64,000 bases of DNA from contig OY759220.1 in assembly GCA_963662175.1 (NCBI GenBank), positions 47,402,136 through 47,466,135 of the forward strand. The letters run 5' to 3'. The translations under genes and the position numbers were made by a program. The notes under the pieces are model-generated. The model saw only the letters and a program-made list of their open reading frames with translations, ran no database searches and had not been told where the DNA came from. Shown here one piece after another: positions 59,301 to 64,000 of this stretch. Every line of letters begins with the position of its first letter. Position 1 is the stretch's first letter. The stretch is from Aradus depressus (taxonomy: Eukaryota > Arthropoda > Insecta > Hemiptera > Aradidae).

Positions 59301-61968
59301 GCAGTCAGCGGGGCGCCCATGCTGCACTCCAGATTTTTCCTTCCCTCCTCAAATCTGGGGCATTTGGGGAGGACATGCTCCGCCGACTCCGGCTCACCAA
59401 GGCACGCGGGGCAGTCTGGTGTTGTTGCTGCCCCGATTTTGTGGAGGTACCCCCGGAACCCACCGTGACCCGTGAGTACCTGGGTGAGGTGGTAATTCAC
59501 CTCCCCTTGCTTTCTGGTGAGCCAAGGCTCGACTCGAGGGATGAGCCGATGGGTCCACCGTCCCTTTGTGGACTTGTCCCATTCTTCCTGCCACTCCCTA
59601 ATTGTCCTGGCCCTCTCTGGCTCTGCTGGACCAGGGCTGGCCCCCGCGTCCTGATAGAAGACCCGGTTTCCCCTGTGGTCGAAGCGCTGCACCACCTCTT
59701 CCACCTGAACCGGGTCTTGTTTCCTTTTGAAGTGTCGCGTACGTTCCCGTGCCAAGAGGTCAATGGGGGGCAGCCCAGCAATTACATAGGCAGCGTCGCC
59801 AGAAACTGTTCGGTAGGCGCATGCGACTCTCAGTGCGCTTCGCCTGTGAGCGGGGGCGATCAGCCTCAGGTATGAGGGAATCCTCGTTGCATCTGCCCAT
59901 GTCGGGGCCCCGTGCAGAAGGATGGATGTGCTGACTCCTGCCAGCAGTCTTCTCCTGCTCTGCCTAGGGCCACCGACGTTGGGCAGAATTCTCGAAATCG
60001 CCGCCGATGTCCTGGCGGCCTTCGCTCCCACGTATTTGAGGTGCTCCCTAAAAGTGAGCCTCTGATCCAGCATTACTCCCAGGTACCTGATTGCCGGTTG
60101 GGTCTCGATAGTATAACCCTGGAAGGTCAGTGACATGTTGGTTCTGGCCTTCCTCCCGGTGAAGAGTACTGCATCCGTCTTGTGGATGGCCAGGGAAAGG
60201 CCCACAGAGCTCATCCAATGGTGTATCCGCTCCATGGCAGCCTGGAATTTGCGTTCCAGGTTTTCCAGATCATCAGCCACTATGACGATCCCTACATCGT
60301 CAGCATACGCCACCAAGGTAAGGTCTTCTGGCATTGGCAGGCTCAGCAAGCCATTGTACAGGATGTTCCACAGTGTGGGGCCAAGGACTGACCCTTGTGG
60401 AACTCCTGTAGTGACCTTGAATTCCCTGGTTCCGTCAGTGGTGTCCGCGAACAGAATAATTAATATCTATGTAACAAAGTAAGAGAGAGACCAAAAGTTG
60501 AAGACACGTTGGAAGTAAACATCTAATGGGTGTCTTTAAATCTTGAAAATACTGCACCAATTACATAACTTCCCCTAGTATATCTTTCAATTACATAACT
60601 TTCCCTACGTATATCTTTCAATTACATAACTTTCACTACGTATAGCTTAGGAAATAAAACATAAATTATAGGAAATAAAAACTATATAACGATACAACTT
60701 TTGTGTGCTTCATCGATTTTTGGGTCGAGTAGAAAAACCCTCTGGTGTTTGGTTGTTAAAGCTGGTCAAAACTATAGAATTTGGGTATCTGCAATCGATT
60801 TTTGAAGTAAATAATATTTATATAGAGCTTTTCCTTTAATATGAGATATAAAAAGGTAAGTCTATGTTCGTTAGAAGCCGAAGTATACGTACTCTGAACG
60901 CTTCGGCTTCTAACGAACACAAGTATACGTACTCTGAACGCTTCGGCTTCTAACGAACACAAGTATACGTACTCTGAACGCTTCGGCTTCTAACGAACAC
61001 AAGTATACGTACTCTGAACGCTTCGGCTTCTAACGAACACAAGTAGGCTAACCTTTTTATATTTCATATTAAAGGAAAAGCTCTAAATAATCCATTTCTG
61101 ACCAAAAATTACGAATTGTGTAATGTTTTTAAAGGTAGAATTACTCGAACGTACATATAAATTTCACAACATAACTTGAATTCTAATAAATGTAGACGAA
61201 CGTTTTATGTCTCAAATTAAAGAAAACACTTTATATAATCTATTTCTGGTCGAAAGTTAAAACAAAAAAATAAATACAAAATATTTATAGTGAATTGATA
61301 ACTGCTCAGCTGTCCTACAAGTCTAAAGAAGCAAAGAAAAACTGCAGTTTCAGGAGAGTGAAGTTAAGAGACAGCAACCTGAAGAGAGCCCGCCTTTTTT
61401 GCCAGAATCGGCAGTAGACAAAAACATTGAATCAAATCAAGTCATTTATTCTTCTCAAAACAGAGAAAAATGCAACCCCAACTAGCATTTGCATGTTTTT
61501 CCGGTAATAGCACTTATTTCTTACCAGCCACTCAAAAACAATATCTGTAACCATTAGCTGATAAATTGTTATAAAAGCGGTCTAATTTAAAAATATTTGA
61601 GCAAGTTGTTTATATAAATTCGAAGCCCATTTTCTGGATTTACTAGCGTGTTTAGATGATCATATTATAATACTCACTCCTATTGAAAATAAAATTGTCC
61701 ACAAAGTTGTACAATGGCTTCTTCCAAAGTCAATAATTTCATTTAAAAAGTTAAGTTTACTAACACAAATTCAAAATAACTATGTAACAACATCAAATGG
61801 AGTCTATTTAATACTTTAAATTACCTGATTTTTATCAGGATGTGATGTGACAGCTATTTTCTTGAAAGCTCTTCTAATTTCCTGGTTAGTAGCTGTTTTA
61901 GAAATACCCAACAGTTCATAATAATCTATTTTAGCTGAGATTAATGGCACATAAAATAATATAAACAT
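30463..61968 (-). CDS. DNAJC10: ERdj5/DNAJC10: ER co-chaperone and disulfide reductase (14 coding exons)
   Basis: Spliced exons: 61968-61825, 58008-57798, 57627-57416, 56287-56093, 48835-48617, 47074-46948, 42799-42720, 42210-42075, 41515-41246, 40953-40817, 38220-38081, 37261-37063, 32997-32842, 30531-30463. All phases close, giving about 764 residues (human protein about 793). Order: ER signal, J domain (HPD at about residues 42-44), Trx CSTC, two CxxC-less Trx-like domains, Trx CPPC, Trx CGPC, Trx CGHC, C-terminal TDEL. Known family role: recruits BiP via the J domain and reduces wrong disulfides of ERAD clients in the ER lumen. Introns are 170 bp to 7.3 kb and hold many transposons. Intron 10 is GC-AG. 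The J-domain call is secure; activity of each Trx site is inferred. Confidence 0.95.
30815..31191 (+). pseudogene. Jockey RT fragment
   Basis: Frames read AILATDNLAGEASETLQDHL, then KLNQNKSLHIKFVSRSGDC, then TVWFKNV and RPDLELWGSAEPS. This is the region just after the YADD motif of a Jockey RT, with deletions. In ERdj5 intron 13, opposite strand. Confidence 0.75.
31192..31347 (-). mobile_element. SINE-B copy, internally deleted
   Basis: GGGTCTTTAACAAGTAACTG, then CATCGTTTAACGATG, then CCTCGGCCGGGTTTCGAACC, then the A-box side with CTACCTCTAAGCTTCTCGCG. B box intact. In ERdj5 intron 13. Confidence 0.85.
31531..31716 (+). mobile_element. SINE-A copy with tRNA-like head
   Basis: Head GGCCGTGCGGGCTAGAGC (A-box side) and GTGTTCGAATCCCGTCC (B box at about 31590-31599), then ATGAGTTTTATTTCGTAGAT as in the copies at 1-126 and 58397-58604, ending in an A run. 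A Pol III-type tRNA-derived SINE. It lacks the CCCTCCCGGGG block present in the other two. Confidence 0.88.
31717..32841. other. ERdj5 intron 13 remainder
   Basis: Holds a G run at 32232-32254 inside an otherwise unrecognised stretch (32080-32420) with text such as GTCCGTCCAGAAGTTGAGAG. No gene seen. Confidence 0.4.
32842..32997 (-). CDS. DNAJC10: ERdj5 exon 13 (end of Trx CGHC domain)
   Basis: 52 codons, phase 0 both ends; acceptor TTTTCAG, donor CAG|GTATAC. KLEGRVKCGKVNCEQWPGLC, then GVSGYPTVKFF gives the conserved cis-Pro (YPT) of the thioredoxin fold. A Gly-rich GGGGAGPRG insert follows. Confidence 0.93.
33311..33592. repeat. Tandem array, 44-bp unit, about six copies
   Basis: Unit GTGTGGTCATTGTTACTGTT plus GCGAGGGATGTAGAAACGGG plus TTTT. 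Units differ by single bases (GTTGCGAG or GTTACGAG). In ERdj5 intron 12. Confidence 0.93.
33835..34254 (+). pseudogene. LINE ORF1-like coiled-coil protein, truncated
   Basis: 139-codon open frame: basic Ser/Ala-rich N-terminus, then a Lys/Glu/Leu coiled coil (about residues 55-118), then KSKNLIFRGLPQSKDDV, the start of an RRM-like ORF1 domain, then a stop. Past the stop the same frame gives TLGVEEHDMGKDHRIGK, as in LINE ORF1 proteins. In ERdj5 intron 12. Confidence 0.7.
34394..34660 (+). pseudogene. LINE endonuclease N-terminal remnant
   Basis: SILRYNVLGINNKKDKVMFF, then FVREFEVFLMFETFIEE, fits the start of an APE-type endonuclease (N and E positions) of the same dead LINE as 33835-34254. 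Stops follow. Confidence 0.55.
34661..35111. other. AT-rich stretch in ERdj5 intron 12
   Basis: Probably decayed LINE; nothing firm recognised. Confidence 0.35.
35112..36986 (+). mobile_element. Helitron-like element, copy B, composite
   Basis: Starts TCTATATAATAAAAATGACT after an A (35111) and ends GGGTCAGCTAGT before a T, the A|T insertion habit of Helitrons. The 5' 150 bp match copy A (5074-6135). Then come about 640 bp with tandem repeats, then a second 5' end TCTATATAATAAAAATGATT at 35905, then a body and 3' end parallel to copy A with its own repeats of about 120 bp. No transposase gene. Confidence 0.8.
35395..35900. repeat. Tandem array of about 115-130 bp inside the Helitron
   Basis: About four units with TTATTTTCTTGGTTGTTTTT, CTTCGCTTCTGGCAAG, TTCCTCGATTTATCTTTGG and CATTTACTTACTGTTTCG, with small insertions (a doubled GGCAATGTTCTGGCAAG in two units). 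Confidence 0.9.
37063..37261 (-). CDS. DNAJC10: ERdj5 exon 12 (Trx active site CGHC)
   Basis: 199 nt, first base completes Gln from exon 11. After a linker with SLRRWLFSFLP it encodes [20 protein letters not shown], a complete PDI-type active site with the buried Asp (IDF) in place. Mammalian ERdj5 has CGPC in its last domain, as I recall. Donor CAG|GTATTC. Confidence 0.94.
37338..37568. mobile_element. Fold-back element with hammerhead-like motif
   Basis: Near-perfect 60-bp inverted arms at 37338-37397 and 37509-37568, whose inner ends read ATTGTCTAATTCCACAAA and complement. HH3 lies between. Non-coding, in ERdj5 intron 11. Same plan as 2650-2865. Confidence 0.85.
37461..37496 (+). ncRNA. 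Hammerhead ribozyme-like motif HH3
   Basis: Stem I TGTG (37461-37464) pairs with CACA (37493-37496). Box CTGACGA 37465-37471, extra T 37472, stem II GGC-GTAA-GCC 37473-37482, GAA 37483-37485, stem III palindrome ACCGGT 37486-37491, cleavage-position A 37492. All conserved core bases are present. Confidence 0.65.
37569..38080. other. ERdj5 intron 11 remainder
   Basis: AT-rich, no gene or repeat recognised. Confidence 0.4.
38081..38220 (-). CDS. DNAJC10: ERdj5 exon 11
   Basis: 140 nt, phase 0 in, phase 2 out. LMSEMERVHIAEVNCEVEME, then CRERGVRSYPHIEVHPY, the second half of the CGPC thioredoxin domain with cis-Pro SYP. Donor CA|GTAAGT. Confidence 0.92.
38413..38763 (+). mobile_element. SINE-B, fullest copy
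   Basis: tRNA-derived head: A box TAGCTCAGTGG (38424-38434) and B box GGTTCGTAACC (38468-38478). The body has GATGGGACGTTAAGCGATGG, GAGTACCTG-like text and GAAAGAGCGCTTTGGTAG, and the tail ends in CCTAACCTAACCTA. This is a Pol III-type retroposon, not a functional tRNA gene. Other copies are at 19109, 24648, 29836, 31192, 39805 and 54115. In ERdj5 intron 10. Confidence 0.93.
38811..39690. repeat. Tandem repeat of about 403 bp, 2.2 copies
   Basis: CAACATTTCGAAT recurs at 38811, 39213 and 39617; the two full units are nearly identical. Each contains CCGAATGCTATAGGTATACA and GATAACCTTGCGTTG. No coding. In ERdj5 intron 10. Confidence 0.92.
39805..40030 (-). mobile_element. SINE-B copy, internally deleted
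   Basis: CATGCCCGGGTTTTAGCTAC, CAGAGCGCTCTTTCGTCGC, then a jump to GAGTACCTGACCGGGTTTTA and a decayed tRNA-like head. In ERdj5 intron 10. Confidence 0.8.
40120..40620. repeat. Probable old non-coding transposon remnant
   Basis: CCGATATCGCTGAAAATCGA, AATTTCGTGTCGAAAC and ACAGACACACACACAC resemble the non-coding bodies at 21900-22090 and 26460-26700. No boundaries visible. Confidence 0.35.
40817..40953 (-). CDS. DNAJC10: ERdj5 exon 10 (Trx active site CGPC), GC donor
   Basis: 137 nt, two bases complete a Val codon. VWMVGYFMPWCGPCQQLAPH holds the active site; the buried acidic position of VDF is Gly here. The exon ends AAG and the intron begins GCAAGT at 40816. Using the GT four bases further would put a stop in exon 11, so the GC donor is required. 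Confidence 0.92.
41246..41515 (-). CDS. DNAJC10: ERdj5 exon 9 (Trx active site CPPC)
   Basis: 270 nt. AWLVDFYAPWCPPCLRLLPQ, then FATVDCTVHQSLC and RAYPTTMLFN: a whole thioredoxin domain in one exon, with buried Asp and cis-Pro. Closest to human ERdj5, which also has CPPC here. Confidence 0.95.
42075..42210 (-). CDS. DNAJC10: ERdj5 exon 8
   Basis: 136 nt. TGGGWEFHHGSETALGVAGF, then FFREIRGR: end of the second CxxC-less Trx-like domain and linker. The YEIHHG-type block aligns with human ERdj5. Donor CGAG|GTAACA. Confidence 0.88.
42720..42799 (-). CDS. DNAJC10: ERdj5 exon 7
   Basis: 80 nt. Completes Gly from exon 6 and gives RVNCGRYVNICQDLSISRYP, then LFGVFK. Acceptor TTTTGAAAAG-type at 42800, donor AAG|GTAATG. 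Found by extending phase from exon 6; it is not in the longest frame of the region. Confidence 0.88.
43240..43340 (+). repeat. Remnant of a hammerhead-type fold-back element
   Basis: GTGTTGTTATAGTGGAAA matches the lead-in of the elements at 2620 and 37310, and CATTTTGTCTAATTTAGAAA matches their arm motif. The core is not recognisable. Confidence 0.45.
43775..44838. repeat. Tandem array, 97/95-bp unit, 11 copies
   Basis: Unit: AACGAACACGGCAACGCGCT, CACACGAGTTCTTAGGGC, TTTTTATAGTTCGACACC, TAGGGGTATACCTGTCTCTG, TTATACCGAGTGTCTTAGAT. Variants: TTCTTAGGG or TTTAGGG, and GTTCGAC or GTTGGAC. GC content is well above the flanks. In ERdj5 intron 6. Confidence 0.96.
45060..45450 (-). pseudogene. Mariner-like transposase remnant
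   Basis: Minus frames read SPPDLRPQDFFIWRTLKEQL, the C-terminal catalytic-Asp block of a mariner/IS630-type transposase, preceded by WWKWVSRL in another frame. Several frameshifts. In ERdj5 intron 6. Confidence 0.65.
45915..46880 (-). pseudogene. Jockey ORF2 fragment, interrupted
   Basis: 46880-46680 (minus) parallels the TCPPVYINNQPIP to WTTHIRLKRTDL region of the Jockey at 6465-9838, with stops. 46210-45930 parallels its ILRHIA...FYVSNLTLHN region (here LRHIADMPFDVSNLTLHS). About 430 bp, including poly-C at 46588-46611, sits between them. In ERdj5 intron 6, just past exon 6. Confidence 0.65.
46948..47074 (-). CDS. DNAJC10: ERdj5 exon 6
   Basis: 127 nt, phase 0 in, 1 out. DITRQLHLGSTVPWLIYFHL, then ELKKLP-like DQEVKKLPPLLSNFKI: start of the second CxxC-less Trx-like domain (human LAHHRWLLFFHFG region). 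Acceptor TTTCAG, donor TTG|GTAATA. Confidence 0.9.
47318..48175. repeat. Pyrimidine-rich tandem array, 76-bp unit, 11 copies in higher-order pattern
   Basis: Unit: TTGACACCYTCCGTCCCACT, ACCTTACTTCCCACCTCGCT, ACCACWCGCCTTCTTCTCTC, TCCCCTCCCCTTCTCC. The plus strand is nearly all C and T. Two variant sites sort units into A, B and C types ordered ABBC ABBC ABC. In ERdj5 intron 5 (47073-48616). Confidence 0.96.
48617..48835 (-). CDS. DNAJC10: ERdj5 exon 5
   Basis: 219 nt, 73 codons, phase 0. RGLLGTAVIRCDKISCDEWT through DNPRDVLQEVLALLPDLERI: end of the first CxxC-less Trx-like domain (human LVNVGWMDC...VIHNLPDFELL). Acceptor TTTTCAG, donor AGA|GTAAGC. Confidence 0.9.
48925..49087. repeat. Tandem repeat, 41-bp unit, four copies
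   Basis: Unit TGTGGGTTTGGTGGTAAGAA plus AGAGGTGTATCACCTGTGAA plus A, single-base variants. In ERdj5 intron 4. Confidence 0.93.
49395..49740 (+). repeat. Diverged dispersed repeat, family X
   Basis: Aligns with 176-500 over its length (CCGAAAAGGGCCCTA, AATCTAATCC and GGGAAAATGAATAGCATA blocks in order). Non-coding. Confidence 0.6.
49789..51665 (+). mobile_element. DDE transposon with CAGTCCCTCAC repeats
   Basis: Ends are inverted: GGGTGATTCTCTGAAACTAA at 49790 and TTAGTTTCAGAGAACCACCC at 51643-51662, with ATTT or TTT just outside both. CTCAGTCCCTCAC or a close form occurs at about 49967, 50168, 50358, 51437, 51462 and 51481. Inside is a broken transposase (50478-51050). I know this transposase type from uncharacterised arthropod proteins but cannot name its superfamily. 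In ERdj5 intron 4. Confidence 0.75.
50478..51050 (+). pseudogene. Transposase remnant with D and SDGPSTQ-like motifs
   Basis: First frame (50478-50747): NEILIHCDLSEKFSAKLSTE, IQSFHFGGSTKSFTLHTVQL, SFCTLSDTKDH. Next frame (from about 50748): LKPVLDYIGRICPNVEVIHC, QSDYPSTQNGNQ, then a stop, then APGHEKREPDGIGGCLK in another frame. The D-x-SE, SD-x-PSTQ and GH-x8-GIGG blocks are in the order of a DDE-like catalytic core, but stops and frameshifts kill it. Confidence 0.7.
52049..52083. repeat. (TA)n microsatellite
   Basis: About 17 TA units; the Tc1 element begins directly after it, using a TA as target. Confidence 0.95.
52084..53692 (+). mobile_element. Tc1-like transposon with long IR/DR ends (1.61 kb)
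   Basis: Flanked by TA on both sides. Inverted repeats of about 214 bp (52084-52297 and 53480-53692) are near identical. Each has an AAAAAAGTATAGGCAATT box at its outer end and a second, close copy at its inner end, the IR/DR plan of Tc1 elements such as Sleeping Beauty. The gene between them is broken. In ERdj5 intron 4. Confidence 0.93.
52421..53433 (+). pseudogene. Tc1 transposase, frameshifted, third catalytic residue lost
   Basis: Starts MSRKSKELSSFTKIQIISLR with a paired-like HTH (FRAIGEKLKISLFTVRTIIK) and basic GRRR. Stop at about 52668. Then NKVIFTDESKFNIFGSDG (first catalytic Asp). A frameshift near 53030 leads to FIFQQDNDPKHRA (second Asp). A further shift near 53210 leads to PPRSPDVNLWSHLG. 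The LNPIE segment that carries the Glu in relatives is missing between SPD and NLWSHLG. Ends KGMHTKY, TAA. Confidence 0.9.
53693..54407 (-). mobile_element. Intron stretch with truncated SINE-B (54115-54200)
   Basis: GAAGGGCCTCCCTCAGCCGG, then GTTCCAACCCATGATC and CCACTGAGCTACCGGCGG: the tRNA-like head of SINE-B only. The rest is AT-rich with nothing else recognised. Confidence 0.7.
54408..54433. repeat. Poly-C tract (26 nt)
   Basis: Uninterrupted C run in ERdj5 intron 4. Confidence 0.95.
54434..56092. other. ERdj5 intron 4, 5' part
   Basis: No gene recognised. 54490-54800 begins ACTGAGTGTCCCACGAATCA, like outer ends of mariner-type repeats. An open frame at 55436-55750 and GC-richer DNA at 55150-55260 show no domain I know. 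Confidence 0.35.
56093..56287 (-). CDS. DNAJC10: ERdj5 exon 4
   Basis: 195 nt, 65 codons, phase 0. NELVQGVPTKEKLEEFILKN through WLLMLASSSTIPKEYLIIAA: end of the first Trx domain and start of the first CxxC-less domain. Acceptor TTTGCAG, donor CTG|GTAATT. Confidence 0.9.
56288..57415. other. ERdj5 intron 3
   Basis: No coding or repeat structure recognised apart from a (TA)n run near 56306-56325. Confidence 0.5.
57416..57627 (-). CDS. DNAJC10: ERdj5 exon 3 (Trx active site CSTC)
   Basis: 212 nt. QWFVNFYSPMCSTCHKLAPS, then IYFGAVNCEEDWSLC and VHSYPSLVLYPS. Active site CSTC (human CSHC), cis-Pro SYP. Acceptor TTTCCAG, donor TCG|GTAAGT. Confidence 0.95.
57798..58008 (-). CDS. DNAJC10: ERdj5 exon 2 (J domain second half)
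   Basis: 211 nt. DDPDSHEKFIKITRAYEVLK and RREYDLHGEE finish helices III and IV of the J domain. HFGIYDEDPHIITLTLPDF leads into the first Trx domain as in vertebrate ERdj5. Acceptor TTCTTAG, donor TCG|GTAATA. Confidence 0.95.
58397..58604 (-). mobile_element. SINE-A copy with full tRNA-like head
   Basis: Minus strand: head GGCCGTGCGGGCTAGAGCGT, B box GGGTTCGAATCCCG, body GTTTTATTTCGTAGATAGAA then CTCCCTCCCGGGGCCATGGA, tail of about 20 A (58416-58397). In ERdj5 intron 1, same strand. Confidence 0.92.
58975..60455 (-). mobile_element. R1-like LINE, 5'-truncated
   Basis: Minus-strand RT C-terminal half (60455-59183) and a GC-rich 3' UTR to about 58975, ending in an A run (T run at 58968-58978 on plus). 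Much GC-richer than its surroundings. In ERdj5 intron 1, same strand as the gene. Confidence 0.85.
59183..60455 (-). CDS. R1-like LINE reverse transcriptase, C-terminal half
   Basis: The frame is open from about 60445: TTGVPQGSVLGPTLWNILYN (motif B), LVAYADDVGIVIVADDLENL (YADD), LGVMLDQRLTFREHL, then a C-terminal CCHC-like TPDCPACLGEPESAEHVLPK-C, all as in R1-clade LINEs. The endonuclease and RT motif A are gone. The rest is open to TAA at 59183, so a young, truncated copy. Confidence 0.9.
60820..61085. repeat. Fold-back with internal 40-bp tandem repeats
   Basis: Outer arms of about 65 bp (60825-60893 and 61016-61085), for example CTTTAATATGAGATATAAAA and its complement. Between and into the right arm, a 40-bp unit, AAGTATACGTACTCTGAACG plus CTTCGGCTTCTAACGAACAC, is repeated four times. 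The left arm GTTCGTTAGAAGCCGAAG can pair with any unit. In ERdj5 intron 1. Confidence 0.92.
61086..61824. other. ERdj5 intron 1 remainder
   Basis: AT-rich. 61200-61260 loosely repeats 61070-61120 (AAATTAAAGAAAACACTTTA). No gene recognised. Confidence 0.4.
61825..61968 (-). CDS. DNAJC10: ERdj5 exon 1 (signal and J domain first half)
   Basis: ATG at 61968, 48 codons, donor CAG|GTAATT. MFILFYVPLISA is a short ER signal, then KIDYYELLGISKTATNQEIR, then AFKKIAVTSHPDKNQ with the HPD loop. Directly upstream, TTGATTACAG|G looks like an acceptor and the frame stays open (FLLQ before the Met), so a further 5' exon could supply an earlier start and a longer signal. Confidence 0.9.
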
Positions 61969-64000
61969 TTGTAATAAAAACCTGTAATCAAAAGGAAAAA
62001 TACAGTAAATTATCAGAAATGAGAATATATTCTAAAGCTATTGTAATAATTGATACAAAAGCTAAAAGCATAAAAACTTTAAATAAACTAAAGAGGTATA
62101 AAAGATAAAACTAAATACCGCAATACAAATACATACATGTTAAAAGCGATTCCGTACAGGAACAAGAAAAATCACAGTAATTTGTTGTTAGCCATAAATA
62201 AAACTAGAATTAAGAAATATATACATCAATAAGTAAAACTTTTTCCTATTCATTGTTTTCGTAAAAAAAAATTGTAACTGGAGGACGAATGGACCACATA
62301 TGTAACCTTCCTTCCCTTACTTCATGGTTGCCAAATTTCATAAGGCTATTTCATAAAGACCCATCGATAATTAATTATTATTTCAGAGAATAATAGTAAT
62401 TTGGTAAATTTAGAATATCCTAGAGAATGGAGAAAACAAATTACGGTAAATTGGAAATTTGCCGAAAAATGTTGTTATTATTTTTTCAACACAATGTTCA
62501 GTACAAAACATTTTTTCATCTCTGAAAATTAATAACGTAATAATGACAGTTTTTTAAAAATAATGAATTAGTTAATTTTACAAAAAGTAAAAAGTCTAAA
62601 AAGTCTCGCTTTGTGTAAGTTAGGTTTACCCATGTTTTTCATCTTTTCTCCTGTCTCACTCCGGCAATGGTCGACAATAAAGAACAACATAAGGTATTTT
62701 TTTAAAGGGCCATATTTTTGCTAACTTTTGGTGAATTTGGGACATCCTAGCGAATAGAGAAAACAAATTACGGTAAACTGAAAATTTGCAAAACAATTTA
62801 AACAGGTGTTCGTTTTGAAATAAACGTTAGCCTCCTATTTCTATCTTTTCGATTTTCGTGTCAAAAAACATGTCACCTATTAGGAAATTTAACGTAGATT
62901 ACGACAGTGTAGTCAGATTTCACTTTACCTTAACCAAAAAGTGATATTTACGGACATTTTGCTAAAAAAACGTGGTTATCGTAAAAAAATTTAAAATCTC
63001 ATTTATTTCTACACTAAGTTGAAACGGATTTTTATAACCCCGGTTTCTTAGTGTACTTGAGTGGGGCATTCACCCCCCCGAGTATTGTCATCTGCTTGCG
63101 ATACACCCTGTATATATATTTATTCTTTTTTCAATAAGGTTTATTAAAACTAAATATTATCTAAACACAGACAATACCATAAATAATTAAAATGATTAAC
63201 ATAATTACTATTTCCATTATTAACAGTTTTGACTTGTTAATCAGCAAGACCAGTGAATCCAAAAAGTTGTAATTTACAGGAGGGACGAAAAACCTGTAAT
63301 TCAACTTATTATGATTCAGTTATGTCAAACCTACGTACTTTTTAACATATAAATGAACTGACACAATCCCCCCCCCCCCCCCCCCTCTAAATTATGGGAG
63401 GTTCAAAAGATTATATATAGACAATAGACAATTTGAGTTTACTTATCACTATATTTTACAGAAGAATATTACTGCAAAAATATCAATTTCTGCGAAAAGT
63501 GGACTTAGTGTTTTCCCCTATCGCTTACTACTGTTACATCAACCCAACTCGAGTACAAAATTTTGCCTATCCTTATCTTCCCTAGGAGTCTATCTATGTT
63601 GAAATAACATTTATGTTTAATTAAGCCTTATTAATTTTTTTTATTGATTTAAATCAATATGAAAAGTTATTAGAATCACCATACGTTGATTTTTATAAAA
63701 CGTACAACATTTTATTAGACAATACACTCATTATGTATTTTTTGTTGGGCTTATGTATGATACATACTACAGGATGTAGGGGATGTACAGGATGTAGGTA
63801 CATATGATTCATACATGCTTATTTTACTGGACTATTTACACAAAATTCATAGCCTCGGAAAATAAATTTTATCTATGAAATAATACTTTTCACCAGAAAT
63901 ACTTATCTATATTATTAATATTCCTATCTTTTTAAAATAATTATTTACAAATACTTAAACAAAAAAAAATTTGTGTTGTTTTTAAGAATATCCATTATGT
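61969..64000. other. Region upstream of ERdj5
   Basis: Should contain the ERdj5 promoter and perhaps a 5' exon, which I could not locate. A C run lies at 63368-63385. GGATGTAGGGGATGTACAGG near 63773 is a short tandem repeat. No other gene recognised. Confidence 0.4.

Noticed and set aside
59375..59875. Plus-strand 166-codon open frame
   Set aside because: Antisense to the R1-like RT, whose minus-strand frame has clear motifs.

Overview
This window is nuclear DNA from an arthropod, most likely an insect. It is AT-rich, has spliced genes with introns of up to about 18 kb, and carries many transposons of typical insect clades (Jockey, R1, Penelope, Transib, hAT, Tc1, Helitron) and two tRNA-derived SINE families. 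I cannot name the species; a hemipteran is only a guess. Host coding sequence is a small fraction of the 64 kb, and both host genes lie on the minus strand. || Gene 1, right half: a complete ERdj5/DNAJC10 homologue of 14 coding exons from about 61968 down to the stop at 30463. Every splice phase closes and the product is about 764 residues. It has a short ER signal, a J domain with HPD, four thioredoxin domains with active sites CSTC, CPPC, CGPC and CGHC, two CxxC-free thioredoxin-like domains, and a C-terminal TDEL. It should act in the ER lumen as a BiP co-chaperone and disulfide reductase. Intron 10 must use a GC-AG junction. || Gene 2, left part: the 5' three coding exons of a secreted carboxylesterase-family protein (21591-21394, 3048-2908, 1626-1485), running off the left edge. 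Its first intron is about 18.3 kb and is a nest of transposons. || Layout. 1-3.3 kb: SINE, esterase exons 3 and 2, and two small fold-back elements with hammerhead-ribozyme-like cores. 3.3-11.6 kb: hAT remnant, Helitron, a Jockey element with a long open ORF2, Tc1 and Gypsy remnants. 12.9-17.1 kb: two Penelope-like copies head to head, one split by a hAT. 17.1-18.5 kb: deleted Jockey. 19.1-21.3 kb: a SINE split by a Transib element. 21.4 kb: esterase exon 1. 21.6-30.4 kb: intergenic, with a CR1/L2-like LINE, a Jockey fragment and a fold-back with two opposed hammerhead cores. 30.4-62 kb: ERdj5 with SINEs, Helitron, LINE remnants, tandem arrays, a DDE transposon, a Tc1 with IR/DR ends and an R1-like LINE in its introns. 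62-64 kb: no gene recognised. || Best leads: (1) a dispersed family of hammerhead-like motifs that share a loopless palindromic stem III whose sequence differs at each locus, including one in a Penelope 3' end where the core 3-8 pair is U-A instead of C-G; (2) a Transib whose two ends read as heptamer, exact 23-bp spacer and nonamer-like box, flanked by a CGGCG duplication inside a SINE; (3) two tandem arrays with higher-order variant order; (4) two different Tc1 elements that each lost the region of the third catalytic residue by a short in-frame deletion.
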